Positions 9,990 to 20,800 of a DNA stretch of 64,000 nt are shown one piece after another. Position 1 is the stretch's first letter. Each line of letters begins with the position of its first letter. The stretch covers positions 3,836 to 67,835 of the forward strand of contig NZ_KB849165.1 in NCBI RefSeq assembly GCF_000367925.1, in the 5' to 3' direction. Source of the stretch: Acinetobacter bohemicus ANC 3994 (GTDB lineage Bacteria > Pseudomonadota > Gammaproteobacteria > Pseudomonadales > Moraxellaceae). The translations under genes and the position numbers were made by a program. The notes under the pieces were generated by a model. That model had not been told where the DNA came from. It saw nothing but the letters and a program-made list of their open reading frames with translations, and ran no database searches.

Positions 9990-11747
9990 ATGCCACGTTT
10001 AGAATTTAAAAAAACAAGTTTAGCTTTATGTTGGGGGTTATTGGGCAGCACCATCTACGCAGCAGATCCACAGGTACAACCTCAGCCACGTCCAGAATTA
10101 GAAGCAGATGCTGTTATCCGCCAACAGCAACGTGATCAAGCCTTGCAAAAGCAATTACAGCCGTTACCATCCGTACAAACAGATTTAGAAAAACAACTGC
10201 AAACTCAGCCACAGCTTCAGTATTTAAAATCGCATAGTGAAAATGTCTGCTTTGAGCTTAAAAAATTTATATTGCAAGGTGATGACGCGAGACAATTTAC
10301 TTTTGCTATGCGGCCTGTCACTCAGGGAAAATATAATCTGATTGGCCGATGCATCGGTGTTCAAGGATTAAATCAGGCATTGGATTTAATCCAAAATAAA
10401 ATGATTAGTTATGGTTATGTCACAACACGGATGTTGCTGCCTCAGCAAAACATTGCTTCAGGTGAAATTAAGCTACAAGTGATTGCTGGTAAGGTAGACC
10501 AAATTAGCTTTGCTGAGGGAACCTCAAAACGTGCACATAAATTTAATGCTTTGCCTGTGAAATCTGGCGACATTCTAAATATTCGAGATATTGAGCAGGG
10601 ATTAGAGAATTTTAAGCGTGTGCCGACGGTTGAAGCTGATTTTAAAATTCAGCCTTCAGCACAGCGAACTGAACCCGGATATAGTGATTTGGAATTGGCA
10701 TGGCAGCAGTCTAAACCTTACCGTATTCATTTAGGCATTGATGATGCAGGCTCAGATTCTACGGGTAAATATCAAGGCACAGCGACATTGTCTTTAGATC
10801 ATTTATTGACTGCCAACGACCTGTTTTACGGTAGCTATAACCATGATCTTGGCGGCGGTGATCAAGGTGAGCGTGGAACAGATGGTTATTACCTCAGTTA
10901 CAGCATTCCTTTTCAATACTGGTTGTTCAGCACCAGCTATAGTCAATCTGATTATAACCAAACTGTTGCGGGTGCGAATCAAAGTTATGAATATAGTGGC
11001 AAAAGTAAACTGATCAGTGCAGATCTGTCCCGTATCATTTACCGCGATGCAAAACGAAAAACCACGGCCAGTGTCGGTGGTTGGTATCGAGAATCACAAA
11101 ACTTCATTGAAGATGTTGAAGTTGAAGTACAGCGCCGGAAAACGGGCGGCTGGAAAGCCAGCTTAGATCATACTGAATATTTAGCGAATGCTACGTTAAC
11201 GGGGAATGTGACCTATAAACGAGGTACAGGTGCATTCAATGCCATGCGTGCACCAGAAGAAGATTTCGGTGAGGCTTATACCCATGCCGGAATTTTGCAA
11301 GCGAATGCCAGTCTGCAAGTACCATTTAAAGTGGGTCAGCAGTCATTACAATATGTGGCTGAATGGCGCACTCAACATAGTAAAAAGCCATTAACTCCTC
11401 AAGACCGATTCTCCATCGGCAATCGCTATACCGTGCGCGGCTATGACGGTGAACAAACGTTAATTGCTGATAATGGCTTTTTGGTTCGCAATGAAATCAG
11501 CGGATCAGTATTTAAGCTTCCAATGCAATGGTATAGCGGCATTGATTACGGTGAAGTAGGTGGAAAGACAGCGTATGAGCCGAATCCATTACTGGGCACC
11601 AGCTTAATGGGCGCTGTCGCAGGCTTACGCGGACAGGTGTTGAAATCGGTCAGTTACGATGTCTTTGTGGGCACGCCATTGAAAAAACCAGAACACTTTA
11701 AAACAGACAATGTTACGACGGGTTTTAGTTTGAACTGGATGTACTAA
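9990..11747 (+). CDS. cdiB: TpsB/CdiB outer-membrane transporter (ShlB/FhaC/HecB family)
   Basis: A 585-residue two-partner secretion pore. Residues 1-24 are a Sec signal peptide (KKTS, hydrophobic LALCWGLLGSTIYA). Next come a Gln/Pro-rich linker helix, a POTRA domain pair around residues 75-240 (LKKFILQGDD, GYVTTRMLLPQQNI, GEIKLQVIAGKVD), and a 16-stranded beta-barrel to the C-terminus, which ends in an aromatic residue (FSLNWMY). The barrel loop-6 signature VRGY is at residues 482-485. The length is normal for the family. It lies 68 bases upstream of the cdiA start in the same orientation, so the pair is an operon; it exports CdiA and perhaps also the adhesin at the left edge. Confidence 0.95.
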   Translation: MPRLEFKKTSLALCWGLLGSTIYAADPQVQPQPRPELEADAVIRQQQRDQALQKQLQPLPSVQTDLEKQLQTQPQLQYLKSHSENVCFELKKFILQGDDARQFTFAMRPVTQGKYNLIGRCIGVQGLNQALDLIQNKMISYGYVTTRMLLPQQNIASGEIKLQVIAGKVDQISFAEGTSKRAHKFNALPVKSGDILNIRDIEQGLENFKRVPTVEADFKIQPSAQRTEPGYSDLELAWQQSKPYRIHLGIDDAGSDSTGKYQGTATLSLDHLLTANDLFYGSYNHDLGGGDQGERGTDGYYLSYSIPFQYWLFSTSYSQSDYNQTVAGANQSYEYSGKSKLISADLSRIIYRDAKRKTTASVGGWYRESQNFIEDVEVEVQRRKTGGWKASLDHTEYLANATLTGNVTYKRGTGAFNAMRAPEEDFGEAYTHAGILQANASLQVPFKVGQQSLQYVAEWRTQHSKKPLTPQDRFSIGNRYTVRGYDGEQTLIADNGFLVRNEISGSVFKLPMQWYSGIDYGEVGGKTAYEPNPLLGTSLMGAVAGLRGQVLKSVSYDVFVGTPLKKPEHFKTDNVTTGFSLNWMY

Positions 11748-11815
11748 TTCAAAGTATTGGCTGTACCGCAGCATGAATAAATTTAAAAGATATAAGAAAT
11801 TTTAGGTAAGACATT

Positions 11816-14800
11816 ATGAATAAGAATCGTTTTCGCGTTATCTATAGTCAGGCACGTGGTCTATTTATTGCTGTAGCAGAAATTGTAAAAAGCCGTACCA
11901 AAACAACAGGGCAATCAAGTGCAATGTCTGATTTAGATAGTGATCATATTTCTTCAAATGTATTAAATACCTATAAAAAACTAAACCCAATCCATTTTGC
12001 GGTGGTGAGTGTGCTAGGTGCTGTCATTTATACAGTACCACTGAGTAGTATGGCCAATACTCAGATTATTGCGGATAAAACTGCACCAAATTCCCAGCAG
12101 CCGACTATTCTTAATAGTAGTAATGGTGTCACTCAAGTCAATATTCAAACCCCGAGTGTAGGCGGTGTTTCACGCAATACCTATACTCAGTTTGATGTTG
12201 GTCAAGAAGGTGCGATTCTAAATAACTCGCGCAACAGTGCTCAGACGCAAATTGGTGGCTGGGTGCAGGGCAATCCATGGCTAGCTAAAGGTGAAGCCAA
12301 AGTTATTCTGAATGAGGTGAATAGCAGCAATCCAAGCCAGTTGAAAGGTTATCTAGAAGTTGCAGGTAAATCTGCACAAGTGGTGATTGCCAATCCTTCA
12401 GGTTTAGTCTGTGATGGTTGTGGCGTGATCAATGCGGATCGTTTCACTTTAACTACGGGTCAAGCGGTAATGAATCAAGGTTATCTTGAATCATTTCGTA
12501 TACGTGAAGGACAAGTGACCCTTGAAGGCAAGGGCTTAAATGGTAGCCTCACGCCTTATACTGATATTTATGCACGTGCGCTGAAGGTCAACGCTGGGCT
12601 TTATGCCAACAGCCTAAATGTGGCTTTAGGGCAGAATGATATTACTGTCAAAGACCAAGCAACGCCTCAGATCAATACAGCAACTTCAAATTTAAGTACA
12701 ACGAGCAATACGCCTAACTTCGCCTTAGATGTGGGGCAAATGGGCGGTATGTATGCAGGTAAAATATATTTGGTGGGTACTGAAAATGGTCTGGGCGTGC
12801 GTAATGCAGGTTCAATCAATGCAACAGCTGGCCAGCTGACACTGAGTTCGAATGGCGACTTGATGAATTCAGGCAATATCATTGCCAATAAAGACCAAGT
12901 TCAGATTAATGCACAAAATGTAGAAAACTCAGGCAATATTAGCAGTGCAACCTCTCAAGTCACTTTACAAAGCCAAAACTTAGATAACTTGGGTTTAATT
13001 AGCAGTGCAGATGAGCTGCATTTAAAACAATCAGGTCAAACGAAAAATGCTGGAAAAATCAATGCTGCACGAATAGCACTTGAAGCCAATCAGCTGATCA
13101 ATACAGGTTCTATTCAGCAAACAGGATCGCAAGCACTGGATTTACAAGCTGCCGATATCAGCAATAAAGCAGGTAAAATTGGCGCCATTGAGTTTGCTGG
13201 AACTGGAGGTGGCACGGGTGGAACAGGGTCAACAAACCCAAATCAACCGAATGCTGAACCGCCTGCCAATCAAGCGAAAGATGGTGGAAGTTTAGAGGTG
13301 ATTGATACTTCTGATTTGCCAGTGAAGACTTTCGAAAAAGGTTTTATTCGTACGACAGAAAGCTTAAATAATGATGGTGGTAAAATTGAAGCAAATGGCG
13401 GTATTGATCTAAAAACGCAGTTGGGTTTGGATAATACTAGCGGTCAATTACATCTTGGAAAGCTAGACGTTCGCGGTAATCAATTTACTAACCAATTTGG
13501 TCAACTCATTGTTGACCAAGCCAATATCCAAACAGACAATATCAATAATGAAAAAGGTTCGATTTTTGCTCAGCAAAGCATGAATCTGCAAAGCCAAATA
13601 TTCAATAATAAGCAAGGTAAGGTGCAGGCACTGGATGCTATCCACATTCAAAACACGGGTGAGCTGAATAATCAGCAGGGTCTTATTGCAGCACAGCAAT
13701 CCATTGACCTTAAAACAGGGCAGTTAAATAATACTCAAGGTACGCTATATTCTGAAAAAAATAATATAAAGATCCAAGCGCAAGATCACATCAATAATAC
13801 TTCAGGTATTATTCAGTCGGCAAAAAGCAGCAGTATCCATGCTGCAAGCCTCATTAATCAAAAAGGCCAGCTGATTGCGGATGGCCTCACTATTCAGCTC
13901 AAAGCGCTCGACAACACGCAGGGTCAAATACAGTCCGCTGGGAATTTAAGCATACAGTCGGACAGCCTGCAAAATCAGCAGGGGCTGTTGATTGCTCAAG
14001 ATGAGATGGTTTTGTCCAGCCAAACCGCCAGCTTATTGAATCAATCTGGGCAGATCAGTGCTGGTGCTGATATTCAGATTGATAGCTATGGCTTGAATAA
14101 TGATGCCGGCTTGATTCAGTCGGGTAAAAATTTAAACATTGACAGTCAGAATCAAAATTTAAGCAATCAGCAGTCGGGTACGGCTGGCGGATTGATTGCG
14201 CAAAAAGGATTAAGCATTCGGAACGTGAAGCAGCTAAACAGCCAGCAAGGCTTTATTGGCGCTAATGAGTCTGTTGAGATATCAGCACAGCAACTGCAGA
14301 ATCAAAAAGGTCAGATCAGCAGTGCAGAAGATGTGAATGTAGCTGTCTTAGGTGAGATCAACAATCAGGAAGGTCAAATCACTGCGCAGGGCAATATCAG
14401 TCTGCAAGCCACCACTGTAGACAATACAGCAGTTTCATCAGCAGGTAGTCAAATCATCGCCGGAAAAGATCTACAGATTGTTGCCAGTCAGTTACTGAAC
14501 GGCAATACGCTGAGCGCAACTGGTCAAGGAGTCAATGCGGAAAATATCCAGATAGGCGTTCAATCACTGAATAACAGTCAAGGCGCAATACGGGTCAGTA
14601 GTAGCGCTATTCTGAATGTTGAACAGCAGCTGAATAATGCGCAAGGCTTGATCAGCACGGTGAATCAGCTACAGCTTCAATCAAATTCACAGCAGCTGAT
14701 GATTAATAACAAGCAAGGGCAAATGTTAATCGGTCAGCAATTGCAGATTGATGCAAAACAGCTCAGCGGCGATGGACAGGTGATCAGCCTAGGTAATGCG

Positions 14801-17800
14801 GATATTACTTTGACTGAAACCTATCAGCATAGCAAAGAGGCAATGCTGCAAGCCAATGGCCAGCTGAATTTAACGCTTCAGCAGGATTTGAACAACTTGG
14901 GTAAAATAACTGCGGGAGATGCTCTGAATATTCAGGCCAAGAACATCCGGAATTTAACAGCCGATGCATCACTGCAGGCGCAGAAAACCGTATTGAATGC
15001 TGGGAACAGTATTTACAATGCGGGCTTGATCAATGGCGGTTTGACCGTTTTAAAAGCAATACAGATTGATAATGAAGGCACGGGTCGTATTTACGGCTCG
15101 GCGCTGGCGCTGCAAGCTGATACATTGAATAACCGTCCAGACACAGCTGGTACAGCCCCAGTGATTGCGGCTCGTGAACGCTTGGATATTGGTGTCAATA
15201 GCTTAAATAATTTAGCCAATCCGACTGATTATGACAGTCAGGCCTTGATCTTCAGTGCTGGAGATTTTTATTTGGGCGGCGCTTTAGATCAGAATAATCA
15301 AGCGACTGGAACTGCGCAAACGGTGAGTAATGCCGGCGCACGAATTGAAGCGCTGGGAGATTTGTATTTCTCCGCACGGCAAGTCAATAACAGCAATGCC
15401 AATTTTGATGCTGGTCTGGTTCTTGTATCCACGAATAAAGGTCAAGTTAAAGAGTTTAAGGGGGGGTGGAAAACTTTTGACGGTCTGTATTTTGGTGGAA
15501 ATCCATCTGAAGACTGGACAGTTTACCGCTATGATATTGAATATTCTGAGACTCAGGTTAAAACATCTGCGCCGGGGCTGATTCAGGCGGGAGGCAGTCT
15601 GAAGTTTGACAATGCGGATAGCATTGTGAACGATAAGAGCCAGATCCTTGCCGGACACCAGCTTAAGGTGAATGGCATCAGTGCGGATCAAAATGCTGTT
15701 CTGAATAATATTGGTGTTGATGGACTCACCAAAGTGCTGTATACCGGAACGCAAGAACTGCATTATTTAGATGGTGGAGACCATGATCATGAAATTGATT
15801 ATTATGTCTGGAGGCAGGAAAGCTTAGGCAGCGAACCGTTGGCAGTCAGCATTGCGAAGCCATTTCAGAATATAGCGCCATCAAGCGCAGGCATTGATCA
15901 GGTACAAGCAGATGCGCTGGATATTCAAATTGATCGAGCTGACAATAGTGCTGGAGCATCAAAAGACCAGATTGATTTAGGTTCAGCTACAGGTACAGAC
16001 ACAGAAATTCGGGCGGTGGACAACAGTCAGTTTAAAGTACCCAATAGCGCACTGTATAAGGTCAATAAAGACAGCAATGCCCAATATCTTATTGAAACCG
16101 ATCCAGCCTTTGCCAATTATAAAAACTGGCTGTCTTCTGACTACATGTTAAATGCACTTGGTCTTGATCCAAGCATGCAACAAAAACGCTTAGGTGATGG
16201 CTATTACGAACAGCGCATGGTACAGGATCAGATTGCTCTACTCACGGGACATCGTTTCTTAGAAGGGTACGGTTCGGATGAAGAACAATTCAAAGCTTTA
16301 ATGAACAATAGTTTGTCCTTTGCCAAACTGTATGGTTTACGTCCCGGAATTGCATTAACCGCAGCGCAGATTGCACAGTTGACCAGTGACATTGTTTGGC
16401 TGGAAGAAAAAGAAGTGACCTTGCCGAATGGCAGCAACCAAAAAGCCTTGGTGCCACAAGTGTATGTCAAAGCACGGGTGGGGGATTTAAAAGGTGATGG
16501 CACATTAATTTCTGCTGAAACTGTAAAGATAAATATGCAGGGGGATGTTCTAAACTCAGCAATCATTGCAGGACGAAATGCTGTAGTTTTAAATGCAGAT
16601 AACGTCAATCAGTTGAATGGTCGAATTCAAGCCAATGATATTACTGTTAAAATCGTAAAAGACTTAAATATTGAAGGCGGTCAAATCGTTGCGGATCATG
16701 CAATGCAGCTCGATGTTGGTCGCGACTTTAAATTGAACACCACCACGTTGAGTTCAGAACATCAGATTGGTGACAGTTATTTCAAGCAAACGGGTATAGA
16801 CCGTGTCGCAGGTTTATATATCAATAGTCCACTGAAGACCCAAAGTACTGATACAGAAAATTTAAAAACCACCATCAGTATTCGTGTCGGTGGTAATACC
16901 CAAATGAAAGGCGCTGAAATTGCCAATAGCAATGGTTCAACAGTAATTCAGACGGCTGGGGATGTTGATGTGGGGGCTGTGAGTATTGGTCGAACCACAC
17001 ATATTCAGTCAGATGCAAACAATTACAACCATAGTAGTTATCGAACAGATGTTGGTAGCAAAATTGCAGGACAGGGAGATGTTTATCTCACCGGTCAGAA
17101 TATTCAGATCACAGGTTCTGAAATATCCAGTGTTTCAGGCACTGCCGCAATTTCAGCACAACAGGATTTAAAGATAACAGAAGGCCGAAGTGAACAAACA
17201 GTTGAAGCGAGAAATATAGAAACCGGTGGCAGCGCCTTCAGCAAAAAAACATCAGATTCGTATTATAAAACTCAGCGTAATGAGGCAGTTGCTAGCACCA
17301 TTGAAGGCAATAAAGTTATTCTGGACGGCAATAATGTCAGCATTCGTGGCAGCAATCTGATTTCAGATGATTTAACTCAGATTCAGGCAAAAGAAAATAT
17401 TTCGATTACGGCTGCTGAAAACCAGTATGTAAAGGTATCGGAAAGTACGGTTAAAAAATCTGGATTTACAGCTAGCGCATCGGATGGGGTCGCAAGTGTC
17501 GGCTATGGGAAATCTAATGTGCACAGCAAAGATGACACACAATCCACCGATTTGACGCAAAGTGTGGTATCCAGCCTGTCTGGTAATGTCAATATTGTGG
17601 CAGGGAAAGATTTAACAGCAGAAGCTGCTATTTTAGCTGCAGGAAAAGACATTAATCTGATTGGCAAAAATGTTAATTTAGCAGCAGCAGATATTTACCA
17701 AGACCAAAACTCTAAATTTGAAAGTAAAACTTCTGGAGTATCCGTTGGTATTACCTATAGTTCTGAGGCTGCGGCACTCGCTTCTGCGAAAAAGAGCCAA

Positions 17801-20800
17801 CAGAGTAACGACTTCTCTGATAGTGCGGTTGGTAAAATCATGTCAAGTGCTGAGACTGCGCGTAAAGCCACGATGGCCGCAACGACGCCGGTTGTATTCA
17901 CTGCCAGCCATCAGAAAATAAATAATACCAATCACGTTGCTTCAACCCAATCTGTAGGTACGGAAGTCAAAGCAGGCGGTAATTTAAATATTATTGCCAC
18001 AGAGGGTGATATCCGCAGTCAAGGTGCGAAAATTTCAGCAGAAGGCGATGCATTACTGAATGCCAAGAATAATATTCATTTGCTCGCAAGCTCAAATACA
18101 GAAACCCAAAGTGCCGATACGAAGCGTAGCGGATTCAGCATCGATACCCGAGATCACCTTGCTCCTATCGGGGTTTATAACGACAAGGGTAAAGGCAGCG
18201 GAAGTCTGAGCCAAAGCGTAGGCACAGAACTTTCTGTTGGTGGAAAAACAACTCTACAAGCAGATACTGGAGACATCAATATTGTCGGCAGTAAAGTGGT
18301 CTCACAAGATGATTTGCGCATGACTGCGGGCAAAGATATCAATATTCAATCTGCGCAAAGTGGCCAGAGTCAAAGCGAAAGCCAAAAGAGCAAAGGCTGG
18401 GGCAGCGCGCAAATATCGGATACGGAACGATTTGATGGCTACATGGCCAACCAAAATAAAACCAATAGCAAGAATGTTACACAAGAACGCAGCCAAGTGG
18501 GCAGCCTTGATGGCAATGTCAGCCTCAATGCTGGAAATAACTATAACCAAAAAGTTGCAGATGTCGTTGCAGGCAAAGATTTAAACATCATCGCAAAATC
18601 GATTAATATTTTGGATGATCATAATACCGGTAGTGACAGTCAGTCATCGAAAGACTTAAAAATAGGATTATTCAGCCGCGTGAGTTCACCGCTGATTGAC
18701 TTAGTCAATGCCGTTGATAAAGCAGGAAAGAGTAAAGCAGATGACCGCACACAAGCATTACAAGGTGTTGCTGCAGTAGCTCAAGGTTACCAAACCTATA
18801 GCGATATCCAAGGCGGTGCATTATTTAAAGCCGAGACTGGCATTGGTTTTAGTACCAGCAAAAACAACCAAGACAAGAGTTATTCAGCTTCACAATCCAA
18901 TTTGCTGAACGCAGGCGGCAATATCAACCTGACCAGTAAGGAAGGTGATATCCATCTTAAAAACACACAGGTTAAAGCAAAAGATACCATCAGTTTAGAC
19001 TCTGCAAAAGATATCCTTTTAGAGTCAGGGCAAAGCCAGCAAAAAGCGGATGGTAAAAACAGCAATGCAGGTGCAAGTTATGGCGTGGGTGTTTCTGTGG
19101 GTGCGCAAACGGGCGCTTATGTGTTTGTAGAAGCCGGTTATGGCAAAGGTAGCAATCATCTTGATGGCACAGTGCATGAAAATACCACACTCAATTCAGA
19201 CAGCCTGAGCATCAAGAGTAAAGGCGATACCACGCTGAAAGGTGCACAAGCCACAGCCAACCGTATCGATGCAGATGTCGGTGGAAAGCTTAATATCATC
19301 AGCCAGCAAGATACCCTTGCCCAAGACAGTGAGCAAACTGGGGCGGGTATACGCTTGCAGGCATCATTTGGTACGGCATGGCAAGCATCAGGCAATTACA
19401 GCAACAGTAAGGCCAGCGGTTCATCCAGTAGTGTGAATGAGCAGTCTGGTCTATTTGCTGGTGATGGCGGCTATCACGTAAAAGCTGACAGTGTTGACTT
19501 GAAAGGTGGTGCAATCGCTTCCACAGCCTCAAAAGAAAATAATGATTTAACCGCCAATAGTCTGACTTTCAGCAATCTTGAAAATCAAAGTGGCTATAAA
19601 GCGACCACAGTCGCCTTGTCTGGTGGCACAAAACTGGGTAAAGCAGATGGTGAAAGCCCAGCACCACAACCAACCAGCAATACTAACTGGAAAGACAGTT
19701 TAAGCTTTAGTCCAAGTTTGCCACAACAAAGTAAAGATAAAGATAGCACCACCACTTATGCCACATTAAGTGAAGGCAATATCAATATTGGCGGAAAAGA
19801 CACCACTGTAGAAGAACTGGGCATACATAGCGACATCAATACAGCGAACCAAAAAGTTGAAGCGCTTCCAGATTTAGATGCAGTCTTGGAAAAGCAGAAG
19901 ATCATTGCGGATGCAACATCAACGATTGCTACAGCAGGACGTACATATTCTCAAGATCAAATAAAGAAAGCAGTTCAGGAAAAAGAAGCCTTACAAGAAG
20001 AACTTAAAACGCAGTTAAGTCCAGAAGAACAAGCGAACTTCAAAAATTTAAGTTCAAAAGAAAAAGATGATAAGTTTGCCGGTAATCCTGAATATGCGGC
20101 AGCACTTGCCAATGAGAAAGCGGTTACTAAAGAATGGGGCATGGGCGGTGACTACAGTCGAGGCTTGAATGCTGTAACTACCGCTTTAACTGCGGTACTT
20201 GGCGGACAAACAGATTTGCAAGCAGCCACCAATACCCTTGCGCCATATGCAGCTCAAGTGATTGGTCAGCAATGGGGTCATGGTAAAGACAAGAATACCG
20301 CAGCGCAGTTAGCTGCTCATGCAATCTTAGGCGCAACGCTGGCTTATATCAACGGTGGTGACCCGACAGCAGGAGGCAGTGCAGCGGTAGCCAGTGAAGC
20401 GGCGGCAACTTATTTTACCAATCAATATAAAGACAATAAAGATTACCAAGATGCCAATGGCGTATTCCAACCAAACCTATTGCCAGAAGATATTAAAACT
20501 CAGATAAGGGATTTAACAGCAGGTATTGGGGCAGTGATAGGCGGTGCAGTAGGAGATTCTACCTATAACGCTCAGTTGGCAGGAGTGATTGGGCAGAATG
20601 CTGTGGAGAATAATGGATTTTCGATTATTGATGAGAATTATGGAAAGGTAGTTAAAGAAAATACTAAAGAAAAATGGTCTTGTCCGACAGGATATGTTTG
20701 TCCAATACCTGAAAAAACTTTAGGTGAAAAAACTCTATTGGTTATTAATGATTTAACAATAAGGCAGCTAGCAGCTGCAATGGGTGCAGAATATGATCCT

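Noticed and set aside
15284..15763. 159-codon antisense frame inside cdiA
   Set aside because: It overlaps a conserved part of cdiA and shows no family features.
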